Positions 6,954 through 14,485 of a stretch of 16,339 nucleotides of DNA are shown one piece after another. The position numbers and the translations under genes are program-made. Origin of the DNA: an uncultured Oscillospiraceae bacterium (lineage in GTDB: Bacteria > Bacillota > Clostridia > Oscillospirales > Acutalibacteraceae); contig UQQT01000047.1 of assembly GCA_900543395.1 (NCBI GenBank), forward strand, positions 1 to 16,339, given 5' to 3'. The stretch's first letter is position 1. Every line of letters begins with the position of its first letter. Below the pieces are notes generated by a model that searched no databases, was not told the DNA's origin, and worked only from the letters and a program-made list of their open reading frames with translations.

Positions 6954-7850
6954 ATGAAATTTAACAAATATATTTTAACCCTGATTACAGCTTTAGTTAT
7001 ACTTGCCCTGGTTTCGGGATGTACAAAAAAACAGTCGGATAAACATGATTTGACCGAAAACGGAACTGCCGATATCTCTCTTGAGACGACCGTGCAAAAC
7101 GACACCGATTTGTCGAGGCTTCAAAAAACGATTCTTGAAAACAATGAATCGGTCGGTATAGCATATATCGGTTATGTCGGGTATGAGGCGAATGAGCAGG
7201 ATGTTTACAACTTTGTAAACGGCAGCCAATATGCGGATAAATATGATTTTCTGCACAATTCTCCCCTTGTCAATGCGGGCGGTACAGAGCTTTATGCGGT
7301 AGTTATTGCCGACACCGAATACCCGGCTTCGGTTTATCGGGCGGACATAACCGATAACGGTGAATACTCCGTTAATACCGACGATGCACTTTACGATTAC
7401 AGCGGAAAAGGAATTGATTATTTTTTACTGCGCTGCAATGAAAGTGAAATACATTCAAACGTATCTCTTTACTTTAAAAAAGGAAACGATTCTTTTTCGA
7501 TATTCCCGATGCTGTCCGGAATGGACGGACATCTTGCTGCCGGAAGATTCTATGATTTTTCCATATATAACGATTATGTCGGCAGCGTCGATCCCGAGGA
7601 TAAGGATGTTAAAATTGCAACGGAACTTCTTTTGGAGTCCGAGGAAGTACAATATTACATAAACATGGGCATGAGCGTACAGTATACGGGGCAGATTAAT
7701 GAAATTGAGGGACGTCCGTGCCTGATTTTTGTACTTGGCACAAACAGAGACGATCAATTCGTCAGAGAACGTTATTACGGAGTGTGTGACAACCTTATAT
7801 ATTTTTATGACGCGCTGAACGACACATGGGAGGTTCTCGGAAAAGGATAA
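6954..7850 (+). CDS. Predicted lipoprotein, 298 aa, unknown function
   Basis: A signal peptide (MKFNKY, a hydrophobic core, then LVSGC) ends in a lipobox with Cys23 as the lipidated residue. The mature protein should be anchored on the outer face of the membrane. It begins with a polar linker (about 24-55). The rest is acidic and rich in Tyr, Asp and Asn, with no cysteine pattern of an enzyme that I can identify. The end (IATELLLESEEVQYYINMGM ... CLIFVLGTNRDDQFVRERYYG ... DTWEVLG) has the alternating strands of a small beta domain. AAAGAAAGGCGG provides the ribosome binding site for ATG 6954. It could be a sensor-associated or substrate-binding lipoprotein, but nothing specific supports that. 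Confidence 0.7.
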   Translation: MKFNKYILTLITALVILALVSGCTKKQSDKHDLTENGTADISLETTVQNDTDLSRLQKTILENNESVGIAYIGYVGYEANEQDVYNFVNGSQYADKYDFLHNSPLVNAGGTELYAVVIADTEYPASVYRADITDNGEYSVNTDDALYDYSGKGIDYFLLRCNESEIHSNVSLYFKKGNDSFSIFPMLSGMDGHLAAGRFYDFSIYNDYVGSVDPEDKDVKIATELLLESEEVQYYINMGMSVQYTGQINEIEGRPCLIFVLGTNRDDQFVRERYYGVCDNLIYFYDALNDTWEVLGKG

Positions 7851-8001
7851 AGAGAAAAACCGCAAGTCGGATCTCTGCCGGGAAATTAAATAAACGCGCC
7901 GGAAAACGATGTTGAATATTTACAGAAGAGGCTTTGTTAAAAAAGCGTTAAGCAATGAAACAGAAAAGATAGATTAAATGCGTTTAAAGGAGAAATCTTT
8001 T

Positions 8002-8202
8002 ATGGAATTATTTGATAAAAATTTCTGCGGTATACGCTGTGACAGGGTTAACATTCTTGCTCAAAAAAAGCTTTACAACGGACAGCTTTGCTCAAAAAAC
8101 CCTACGCAGAGCCTTCAATCTGTCCGAGCTGCGGGCATACTCCGGCAAAAGGTCAGTCTATGCCGGACTTACGCCTCGATTAAGGAGCACGTTTTAACAT
8201 GA
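8002..8202 (+). CDS. Small Cys-containing ORF, possibly a broken DUF4428-like zinc-ribbon gene
   Basis: The ATG at 8002 has an excellent ribosome binding site (AAAGGAG, 9-base spacing) and opens with MELFDKNFCGIRCDRVNILA, then KKLYNGQLC. This resembles the DUF4428 zinc ribbon, which typically begins M-LFDKK-C--CG and continues with a DG--C motif. The expected CxxCG and CxxC pairs are incomplete here. In the next frame the sequence continues CLRRAFNLSELRAYSGKRSV-like after the A run near 8095, which suggests a frameshift. The frame ends in TGA overlapping the ATG of the following lipoprotein, so it could also be a real 66-aa translationally coupled peptide. I lean to a degraded gene. Confidence 0.4.
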   Translation: MELFDKNFCGIRCDRVNILAQKKLYNGQLCSKNPTQSLQSVRAAGILRQKVSLCRTYASIKEHVLT

Positions 8203-8681
8203 AGCGCGCCGGATATATAAAAAAAGCGAGTGTGTTTTTACTTATGATATTATTACCCATAGGACTTTTCAGCTGTAAAGCAAAGAAAAAATACACCGCG
8301 GCAGACATATGCGTAATCAGCTTCTCCTGTTCCTCCATGAGCTATACGGATTCCTACGCTTTTTCTCTTGAAAAAGCAGATGATGAATGGCTGTTCGACG
8401 CAGGCTATTTTCCCGACTACGAAAGTGAGAGAGTCGAATTTGAAAACGAAAGGGTAAGTGCGCAGGATGCCGCAGATATAATTAACATTGCGGATGAGCA
8501 AGATCTTATTTTGCAGGCTCAAAAATATAAGCCTCCACGTATCAAAGCCTTCGAACTCGACGGCGGAGGGTACTATTTATATTTCAGAATGAATGACGGC
8601 ACAGAATTAAAAGCGGAAATATATAACGAAAATTTGGCAGATGCATTACGCGCTTTGGCAAAAAAGTGCAGCACAAAATAA
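8199..8681 (+). CDS. Small predicted lipoprotein, 160 aa
   Basis: A basic N-terminus (MKRAGYIKKAS), a hydrophobic stretch and the lipobox GLFSC place the lipidated residue at Cys26. The mature part starts with a short basic linker (KAKKKYTAAD). It then gives two predicted beta-rich segments (ICVISFSCSSMSYTDSYAFS and GGGYYLYFRMNDGTELKAEI) separated by an acidic helical region with DAADIINIADEQD. It has a good ribosome binding site (AAGGAG about 11 bases upstream) and overlaps the preceding small ORF by ATGA. I do not recognise a family. The strand topology resembles small surface lipoproteins of unknown function in Clostridia. Confidence 0.7.
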   Translation: MKRAGYIKKASVFLLMILLPIGLFSCKAKKKYTAADICVISFSCSSMSYTDSYAFSLEKADDEWLFDAGYFPDYESERVEFENERVSAQDAADIINIADEQDLILQAQKYKPPRIKAFELDGGGYYLYFRMNDGTELKAEIYNENLADALRALAKKCSTK

Positions 8682-8685
8682 ATTA

Positions 8686-8705
8686 CCGTGCGAATTACCG
8701 CACGG
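8686..8705 (+). promoter_or_regulatory. Hairpin before the TM2 gene
   Basis: CCGTGCG (8686-8692) and CGCACGG (8699-8705) form a 7-bp GC-rich stem with a 6-base loop, between the lipoprotein stop and the GGAGG of the TM2 gene. There is no T run. It may be a processing or weak pause structure. A weak promoter-like pair, TTGGCA (8655-8660) and TAAATT (8679-8684), lies just upstream. Confidence 0.4.
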
Positions 8706-8726
8706 ATTAAATTGGAGGATATAATT

Positions 8727-9371
8727 ATGACAGACATTAAAGCAATGGCAACAGCAACGGCACCGAGAGAGTTTGAGCTCTCCTATTCAACCACTGTAGA
8801 AGAGGTATACGAAAAGCTCAGCGCACGCGCTTCGGCTTTTAAAATGCCCTTCAAAATCAAAGAGGGTATCCCCGGAAAGCGTATTTCTTTTGAAAAAGAA
8901 CCGAACCTCGACGTTACGGTTTGGCTCTTTGTCAAGGACGACAACAAAATCAAAATCATGGCTAACATCCAGGAGAACAAAACGACCGTCAACGGTATGC
9001 GCGTCGACAAAAACAGCGTAATTCAAAAAGGCGTAAAGGGAGTAGCCGAGCTTCCTCTTGAAAGAGGCAAATATCTTGACGAGGTAACCGAAAAGGTTAA
9101 AAAGATTCTTAACGGCGAGCAGGTTGAAGATTATACCGCCCCTGTCGCTGCGGAGGGTGCGCAGGAACAGAAAAGCTGGATTACTACTCTTCTTCTCTGC
9201 TTCTTCCTCGGCTATTTGGGCGTACATCGCTTTTATGTAGGCAAAACGGGTTCAGGCGTTCTTTATCTTTTCACCGCAGGCGGTTTCGGCATAGGTACGA
9301 TAATCGACTTCATAAAAATCCTTCTCGGAAAATTTGAGGATAAGGACGGCAATCCTATTAAAAAGAACTGA
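8727..9371 (+). CDS. TM2-domain membrane protein
   Basis: The 214-aa protein has a soluble alpha/beta N-terminal domain (about 12-130) and a C-terminal TM2 domain (149-200). The TM2 domain is two membrane helices joined by GYLGVHRFYVGKTGSGVLYL, the signature of the family (G-H-FY-G), ending in IGTIIDFIKILLGKF. TM2 proteins are widespread membrane hairpins of poorly defined role, often accessories of envelope or stress modules. A GTG at 8688 would extend the frame, but it lies inside a hairpin and lacks a ribosome binding site. GGAGG sits 9 bases before ATG 8727. It opens the long run of envelope genes to 15052. Confidence 0.85.
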   Translation: MTDIKAMATATAPREFELSYSTTVEEVYEKLSARASAFKMPFKIKEGIPGKRISFEKEPNLDVTVWLFVKDDNKIKIMANIQENKTTVNGMRVDKNSVIQKGVKGVAELPLERGKYLDEVTEKVKKILNGEQVEDYTAPVAAEGAQEQKSWITTLLLCFFLGYLGVHRFYVGKTGSGVLYLFTAGGFGIGTIIDFIKILLGKFEDKDGNPIKKN

Positions 9372-9407
9372 ATCACCCGCACATTTTAAAATAAGGAGAT
9401 TTGAAGT

Positions 9408-10076
9408 ATGAAAAAAATTATTGCATTACTGGTATTATTTTCTCTTTCTCTCACTCTTTTCGGCTGCGTAAAAACAGACGATGAAAAAGATTCCACCGGA
9501 AAGACTCCCGAAGCATCGAGCAGTCAAACGCAGGGAAGCACGGATAACAAGTCCGAAACAAAGCCCGTTTCAAGCGAAATAAAAAAAGGCGACAAGGGCA
9601 AAGGTCCTGCAGATATTGACGCATACTTCATCAGCTTTAAGCTTCCGGAAGGCTACTCTTACGAGGTCGATTCCTTCAGCAAGGATCAAAAGGATAAGCT
9701 CAAGGGTAATGTTTCCTTTTACATTTATAAGGACGACGATTATTCAATTCTCGCTCAGATTACCGCCACCGCCAGAAACATGGTAGACAGCCGTGAAAAA
9801 GCAGTTGAAAATACAATAAAGCTTTGCAATCTTCAGAGCTATAAAGAGGGCAAATCCGAGGTCGGCAGCGACATTACCTTCGGCGATTATACCTATTCGC
9901 CGATCAAGGTTTCAACGGAATACGGAGTACAGAATTACTTTGTAACTTATGTTAACAGAGGCGAAACAGACAAAACCGGACTTCTTGTTAAGTTTAACGC
10001 GAAAGAGGATAAAATCAAGGCAGACGATCCGTTTATTAAGGAGCTTCTTGATTCGCTCAAGGTTACCATGGAGTAA
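9408..10076 (+). CDS. Predicted lipoprotein, 222 aa
   Basis: The signal peptide MKKIIALLVLFSLSLTLFGC has lipobox LFGC with Cys20. A long low-complexity linker of Ser, Thr, Lys, Glu and Gln (about 21-65) acts as a surface spacer. The folded part (about 70-222) contains AYFISFKLPEGYSYEVDSFS, ARNMVDSREKAVENTIKLCN and GLLVKFNAKEDKIKADDPF, and ends IKELLDSLKV. This pattern resembles small extracytoplasmic domains in which a strand pair is followed by a terminal helix. AAGGAG lies about 9 bases upstream of the ATG. The TM2 gene ends 36 bases before it. I cannot assign a ligand. Confidence 0.75.
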   Translation: MKKIIALLVLFSLSLTLFGCVKTDDEKDSTGKTPEASSSQTQGSTDNKSETKPVSSEIKKGDKGKGPADIDAYFISFKLPEGYSYEVDSFSKDQKDKLKGNVSFYIYKDDDYSILAQITATARNMVDSREKAVENTIKLCNLQSYKEGKSEVGSDITFGDYTYSPIKVSTEYGVQNYFVTYVNRGETDKTGLLVKFNAKEDKIKADDPFIKELLDSLKVTME

Positions 10077-10110
10077 AGCTTGAACGGCTAATGCTCAGTG
10101 CACCGTCTTA

Positions 10111-10151
10111 AAACCGAGCTGCACCCGGCAGACTCGGGTGCGGCTCGGTTT
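10111..10151 (+). promoter_or_regulatory. Long stem-loop in the leader of the DUF3592-like pair
   Basis: AAACCGAGC-T-GCACCCG (10111-10127) pairs with CGGGTGC-G-GCTCGGTTT (10135-10151): 17 consecutive pairs with one G.U and a 7-base loop. It ends 4 bases before the AGGAGG of the next gene. The tail is only TTT, so it is a weak terminator at best. A partial terminator/attenuator inside the operon or an mRNA end-stabilising stem are both possible. Confidence 0.65.
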
Positions 10152-10167
10152 AATAGGAGGCATATAT

Positions 10168-10671
10168 ATGGAAAAGACACGAAAATCTAAAAAGGACTTA
10201 ATATATTATATTGCTGCACTGATTTTAGGACTTGTACTGCTTATCGGAGGATTTTATGAAGCCGTCACAAGCAAAATAGCGGCTCATGAATATAAAAATT
10301 CCTCCGATATACGCGATGTTACAGCAGTTGTTGCCGATTATGAAATACGCTCAGACGATGACGATGACAGCTATGAATCTCGCACAAAATATGACGCAAA
10401 GCTATATTTTAAGGTTGACGGAAAAACTTATGAAGGAAAAAAAACCTTCTATAATGAAATAAGCAAAGGCGATATGGTTACCGTTAGCGTGTATAAAACA
10501 AAAAAAGGCGCTTACAAAATTGAATCGAAGGGCAGCCCGTTTGATTTCTTGCTTTACTGTATTTCAATTGCAATCGGCACCGTAATTACGGCGGCAATGA
10601 TAACCGTTCTGATTTCCGACGATTCGAAGAAAAAAAAGAAAGATAATGCAGAAGATAAGGATTCTGCTTAA
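10168..10671 (+). CDS. DUF3592-like two-TM membrane protein (paralog 1)
   Basis: This 167-aa protein has a basic start, TM1 (about 11-32), an extracytoplasmic beta domain (45-122) and TM2 (126-150), followed by a Lys-rich cytoplasmic tail. The middle has the DUF3592 style: VTAVVADYE, then YDAKLYFKVDGKTYEG, then KGDMVTVSVYKTKKGAYK. An acidic run DDDDD (63-67) lies in the first loop. A GTG at 10138 is in frame but buried in the hairpin; AGGAGG stands 7 bases before ATG 10168, so that is the start. It is clearly related to the next gene (SSDIRDVTAVV against SSDIKNVSAVI; DFLLYCISIAIG against DFMLYCFSIPVG), so the two arose by tandem duplication. The function is unknown. Confidence 0.75.
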   Translation: MEKTRKSKKDLIYYIAALILGLVLLIGGFYEAVTSKIAAHEYKNSSDIRDVTAVVADYEIRSDDDDDSYESRTKYDAKLYFKVDGKTYEGKKTFYNEISKGDMVTVSVYKTKKGAYKIESKGSPFDFLLYCISIAIGTVITAAMITVLISDDSKKKKKDNAEDKDSA

Positions 10672-10686
10672 CCGGGAGGCGATTAT

Positions 10687-11220
10687 ATGGGCAAAAAAAT
10701 GAATAAAGAAAAAAAGAATGATTTTTTATATGACATACTGGCGCTTCTTTTAGGCGTCGCAATGATTGCTGCGGGACTATGGGGAATTGTCTCAAGCAGA
10801 ATCGAAAGCAAGGAGTATAAAAACTCGTCGGATATAAAAAATGTCTCCGCTGTTATTTACAGCTTCACTAATCATGAAGAAAAGGACGATAATAACATTG
10901 TAGAATGTATAAAATATGATTTTAAAGTTAAGTTTGATGTTGACGGAAAAACATATAAAGGCAGAATCGAAAAAAGAGCCTACCCGAAAAAGCGGGAAGA
11001 TAAGTATAAAAAGCTGAGAACAGGCGACAGCATAGACGTTGAAATATACAAAACGTCAAAAGGGAGCTATAAGGTTTCTCCGGAGGGAAATCCGGCTGAT
11101 TTTATGCTCTATTGTTTTTCGATACCCGTCGGAGCCTTAATTACCGTAGGAATGTCGATAGATATCTTCAGAAAGAATTCTAAAAAGGCTAAAGACGACA
11201 GCAGCAAAACAGACAAGTAA
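10687..11220 (+). CDS. DUF3592-like two-TM membrane protein (paralog 2)
   Basis: This 177-aa protein is the tandem paralog of the preceding gene, with the same order: basic N-terminus, TM1 (about 13-36), beta domain (45-133), TM2 (138-161), basic tail. The shared core includes KEYKNSSDIKNVSAVI, DFKVKFDVDGKTYKG, TGDSIDVEIYKTSKGSYK and NPADFMLYCFS. It differs by a longer basic insert (RAYPKKREDKYKKLR, about 97-111) and by lacking the poly-Asp run. GGGAGG precedes ATG 10687 with good spacing, 15 bases after the previous stop. Retention of both copies suggests they form a heteromer or differ in the loop, which is inference. Confidence 0.75.
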   Translation: MGKKMNKEKKNDFLYDILALLLGVAMIAAGLWGIVSSRIESKEYKNSSDIKNVSAVIYSFTNHEEKDDNNIVECIKYDFKVKFDVDGKTYKGRIEKRAYPKKREDKYKKLRTGDSIDVEIYKTSKGSYKVSPEGNPADFMLYCFSIPVGALITVGMSIDIFRKNSKKAKDDSSKTDK

Positions 11221-11231
11221 GAGGTGTTTTT

Positions 11232-12527
11232 ATGGATTTGTCAGACGCTTTTTGGCTTTCGGCCGGGTTTGTCATCCTTTGCACGTATTTTATCGGCGAA
11301 AAAATTATAGATATTGACTTTTCCCGCTTTTTGCCTAAAAACCTAAAAAAAGCAAAAATGAAAAGACTGCTTGCAAAACGCCGTACTCCTCTTGAGGGAA
11401 CGAAAATTAAAAAGAACATAAAAATCGCTTTTGAAGAAATACTGGTTCCTCTCGGAAAAGCAGATGAAAAACTGCTTCCGGCAAGAATGGATATGACCTT
11501 TCGAAAGAATATTATAGGTCAGATAAATAAACTCCGTCAGCAAAAGCTCATACGCGAAATACGAGTTACGGATGTTGCCGTTGTGCCGAAAAACGATTTT
11601 AAAAGGTGGAACGACGACGGCAGAGAGTGGCGTGAGGCAGTTCTTAAGTGCAGCTCGCTGGAGCGTATAGCTTCGTCTCAGAGCGAAGAGGTAAAGCACG
11701 AAATATACCGCAAAAACGCTTGTCTGAGAGTGCTTCAGTCAAGGCATATCCGCACCTCCGACCAGGGCGGGAAAAAAGAAAATTATTATTCCGACAAGCT
11801 TAGAATAACCTGCCCGTCCTGCGGCGCAGAGGTTAAGCTCCACAGTCAGCAGGTCATCTGCGAATACTGCGGAGGACTGATACAAAACGACTTTTACGAT
11901 TGGCAGACCGAGGAGTTTGAAATATACGAGAAAATCAGCAATGATATGCAGAAATTTTTACAGCTTCTTGCGTCCATGAGCGTTCTTTTTATCTGCGTTT
12001 TTCTGTGCCTGTATCTGATTCCCGATACAGAGATTTCTCTTTCGGCGGGCGTCGGCTCGGCGATTGTCGTTTTGGCGGTTATCACTCTCCTGATGAACCG
12101 GGAAAAAAGAAAACAGGAGAAGCTTTGTGAAAAAATAGTCCGGTATTCGGAAAATTATCTGAGATCCTGCCTGAATGAATACTTTATGAAAAATCAAGCC
12201 GAAGAAGATTTTTTTTATTACAGCGTCGGCACAATCAGGATGAAGGATGTTGTCAACACGGACGATACAACAAGAATTACGGCTGATGTCTATGAAAGCA
12301 TAACATATCTTCCCGAAAATCAAAAGCCGTATACAAAAAAATCAAAAAAAAGGATCACTTTACAGAGAGCAAGATACCCCGAAAGACGAAAGTCGGACGG
12401 AAAATTATTCACCGAAAAGAATTGTCCGAGCTGCGGAGCAAACTTCCTGCCCGATGAAAACGGATGCTGCTCCTACTGCGGCTATACACTTCGGGAAAGC
12501 AACGCAAAATGGAAGATTATAACCTGA
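11232..12527 (+). CDS. Membrane protein with two zinc ribbons (Tim44-like layout)
   Basis: This 431-aa protein starts with a short N-terminal TM (6-25) followed by a basic stretch. A soluble segment (about 85-180) has the DVAVVPKNDF strand and the EWREAVLKCSSLERIA pattern seen in Tim44-like bacterial proteins. Next come a first CxxC...CxxC zinc ribbon (Cys194, 197, 210, 213), two adjacent TM helices (241-263 and 269-289), a second soluble domain, and a C-terminal zinc ribbon (Cys398, 401, 413, 416). All eight ligands are present, so both ribbons can fold. It starts 11 bases after the preceding stop, with AGAGGTG upstream of the ATG. A scaffold or assembly role at the membrane is inferred; the Tim44 label is tentative. 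Confidence 0.7.
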   Translation: MDLSDAFWLSAGFVILCTYFIGEKIIDIDFSRFLPKNLKKAKMKRLLAKRRTPLEGTKIKKNIKIAFEEILVPLGKADEKLLPARMDMTFRKNIIGQINKLRQQKLIREIRVTDVAVVPKNDFKRWNDDGREWREAVLKCSSLERIASSQSEEVKHEIYRKNACLRVLQSRHIRTSDQGGKKENYYSDKLRITCPSCGAEVKLHSQQVICEYCGGLIQNDFYDWQTEEFEIYEKISNDMQKFLQLLASMSVLFICVFLCLYLIPDTEISLSAGVGSAIVVLAVITLLMNREKRKQEKLCEKIVRYSENYLRSCLNEYFMKNQAEEDFFYYSVGTIRMKDVVNTDDTTRITADVYESITYLPENQKPYTKKSKKRITLQRARYPERRKSDGKLFTEKNCPSCGANFLPDENGCCSYCGYTLRESNAKWKIIT

Positions 12528-12560
12528 AGCACTATTAAAAACACATGGGAGGGCTGAACC

Positions 12561-13655
12561 TTGAGTGTATTACAAGAATACAAGTGTCCGTGCTGCGGCG
12601 GCGCGATAGAATTTGACAGCAATATTCAAAAGATGAAATGCCCGTATTGCGATACGGAATTTGACGTCGAAGCTCTTAAAAGCTATGACGAAACTCTTAA
12701 AAGCGAATCTGCGGACAATATGGAATGGGAAACCTCTGCCGGCGCGGAATGGGAGAGTGGAGAGACCGACGGACTGAGATCGTACGTCTGCAAATCCTGC
12801 GGCGGTGAAATCGTCGGCGACGAAACAACGGGAGCAACCGCTTGTCCGTTCTGCGGTAATCCGGTTGTAATGATGGGTCAGTTTTCCGGTGCGCTCAAGC
12901 CGGATATCATCATTCCGTTTAAGCTTGATAAGAAAGCCGCCAAGGAGGGACTTCAAAAGCATTTGACCGGCAAGCGTCTTTTGCCTAAGGTGTTTAAAGA
13001 TCAGAATCATCTTGACGAGGTTAAAGGCATTTATGTTCCTTTCTGGCTTTTTGATGCCGATGCGGACGCTAACGTCCGATACCGCGCCGAAAAGGTCAGA
13101 ACCTGGAGCGATTCGGATTACAATTATACCGAAACAAGCTACTACAGCATTATAAGAGCAGGAAGCGTGGGCTTCGAAAACGTACCCGTTGACGGCTCAA
13201 GCAAGATGCCCGACGACCTTATGGAATCTGTTGAACCGTTTAACATCAAAGAGGCGGTGAATTTTCAAACGGCATATCTCGCAGGCTACCTTGCCGATAA
13301 ATACGATGTTACTGCAAAGCAAAGTATTGACAGAGCAAACGAAAGAATCAAACGCTCAACAGAGGATACCTTTGCTTCAACCGTAAAGGGGTATTCCACC
13401 GTCACACCGGAGGGGTCAAACATAAATCTGCACAACGGAAAAGCAAAATACGCTCTTTACCCTGTGTGGATTCTCAACACCACATGGAAGGGTCAGAAAT
13501 ATACCTTCGCAATGAACGGACAGACCGGCAAATTTGTCGGAGATCTTCCGGTTGACGAGGGCGCGGCTGCAAAGTGGTTTGCCGGACTCGCCGCAGGCAT
13601 GAGCGCCGCCGCATATGTTATTGCCATTATCCTGCATTTGCTGGGAATAATATGA
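12561..13655 (+). CDS. TFIIB-type zinc-ribbon protein with C-terminal TM
   Basis: This 364-aa protein starts at TTG 12561, supported by GGGAGGG about 8 bases upstream. The first zinc ribbon is Cys9, Cys12, Cys27 and Cys30, with an extra Cys11. After an acidic linker the second is Cys77, Cys80, Cys95 and Cys98. A long conserved domain follows (PDIIIPFKLDKKAAKEGLQK; GIYVPFWLFDADA; LYPVWILNTTWKGQKYTFAM), then one TM (about 340-362) at the very end. Proteins of this kind are widespread in Firmicutes and often misnamed as helicase or primosomal proteins because of the ribbons. They commonly neighbour TPM and SPFH-type membrane proteins. No helicase motif is present. It probably sits on the cytoplasmic face of the membrane and binds protein partners. 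Confidence 0.82.
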   Translation: MSVLQEYKCPCCGGAIEFDSNIQKMKCPYCDTEFDVEALKSYDETLKSESADNMEWETSAGAEWESGETDGLRSYVCKSCGGEIVGDETTGATACPFCGNPVVMMGQFSGALKPDIIIPFKLDKKAAKEGLQKHLTGKRLLPKVFKDQNHLDEVKGIYVPFWLFDADADANVRYRAEKVRTWSDSDYNYTETSYYSIIRAGSVGFENVPVDGSSKMPDDLMESVEPFNIKEAVNFQTAYLAGYLADKYDVTAKQSIDRANERIKRSTEDTFASTVKGYSTVTPEGSNINLHNGKAKYALYPVWILNTTWKGQKYTFAMNGQTGKFVGDLPVDEGAAAKWFAGLAAGMSAAAYVIAIILHLLGII

Positions 13656-13669
13656 GGAGGAATTGAATT

Positions 13670-14473
13670 ATGACTAAGAAAATAATATCTGTTCTGTTCT
13701 CAATTGTTCTTTGCTTCTGTACTGCATTGCCCGCCCTTGCCGCAGAAGAGGAAAGCGTCGGAGCAGGCTTTACCGGAGAATATAACCGTGTTCAGGATTT
13801 AGCAGAGGTTCTTTCACAAGAGGAATATGAACGGCTCAGCGGACTGTACGACGAAATTGCCGAAAGACAACATATTGACATTGTATTTTGCATTACAAAC
13901 AGCCTTAACGGCGCGTCAACCGCAGATTATGCCGAGGCATTTTACGAAAAATTCGATTTCGGCTACGGTGACGATAAGGACGGTATAATTCTATTACTCA
14001 GCCTTGAGGCGCGCGATTGGTACATCGCAACAAGAGGCCGTGCAATCAAGATATTCAATGATTCCGAAATTCAAAGCATAGGCAGCCGTTTAAAGCTTGA
14101 TCTCAAAAGCAACAATTATGCCGCTGCGGCAGAAAGCTTTGCCAATATTTGCGATGAGGACATAACCGCTTATAACGAAAAAACCGGGGGCGTATTTCCG
14201 CCGCCGTTGTGGATTGCCGTCTCAATCGTTGCGGGCTTTGTTACGGCATTTGTCATTGTCCGCTCTATGAAGAGCAAGCTTAAAACCGTCAAAATGCAGG
14301 CCGCGGCAGGCAATTATCTCAAAACCGGCAGTCTTAACATAACGCAAAGCAATGATATATTCCTTTACAGCAACGTTACAAAATCCGCAAAACCAAAAAA
14401 CAACGATAATAAGAGCAGTACACATGAATCTTCATCCGGCAACACCTACGGAGGCGGCGGCGGAAAATTCTGA
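13670..14473 (+). CDS. TPM-domain (YgcG-like) membrane protein
   Basis: This 267-aa protein has a signal peptide ending ALPALA-AE (cleavage near residue 24) and a TPM domain (about 38-170). The domain shows VQDLAEVLSQEEYERLSGLY, IDIVFCITNSL, DDKDGIILLLSLEARDWYIA and TRGRAIKIFND, with a helix pair around AAAESF. A membrane helix follows (178-198), then a basic cytoplasmic segment and a Ser/Gly tail ending GNTYGGGGGKF, which is typical of the family. TPM domains (TLP18.3/Psb32/MOLO-1) act in membrane-protein maintenance; some have weak phosphatase activity. Here the domain would be outside the membrane. A GGAGG lies 8 bases before the ATG, and the preceding zinc-ribbon gene ends 14 bases upstream. 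Confidence 0.85.
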   Translation: MTKKIISVLFSIVLCFCTALPALAAEEESVGAGFTGEYNRVQDLAEVLSQEEYERLSGLYDEIAERQHIDIVFCITNSLNGASTADYAEAFYEKFDFGYGDDKDGIILLLSLEARDWYIATRGRAIKIFNDSEIQSIGSRLKLDLKSNNYAAAAESFANICDEDITAYNEKTGGVFPPPLWIAVSIVAGFVTAFVIVRSMKSKLKTVKMQAAAGNYLKTGSLNITQSNDIFLYSNVTKSAKPKNNDNKSSTHESSSGNTYGGGGGKF

Positions 14474-14485
14474 TCGGAGGATAAT

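Noticed and set aside
7909..7977. 22-codon ORF (MLNIYRRGFVKK...) between the lipoprotein and the small Cys ORF
   Set aside because: No convincing ribosome binding site and too short to judge; it may be residual coding sequence, but I cannot support it as a gene.
8787..9227. 146-aa minus-strand ORF over the TM2 gene
   Set aside because: The plus strand encodes a clear TM2 protein; the reverse frame has no recognisable motif or start signal.
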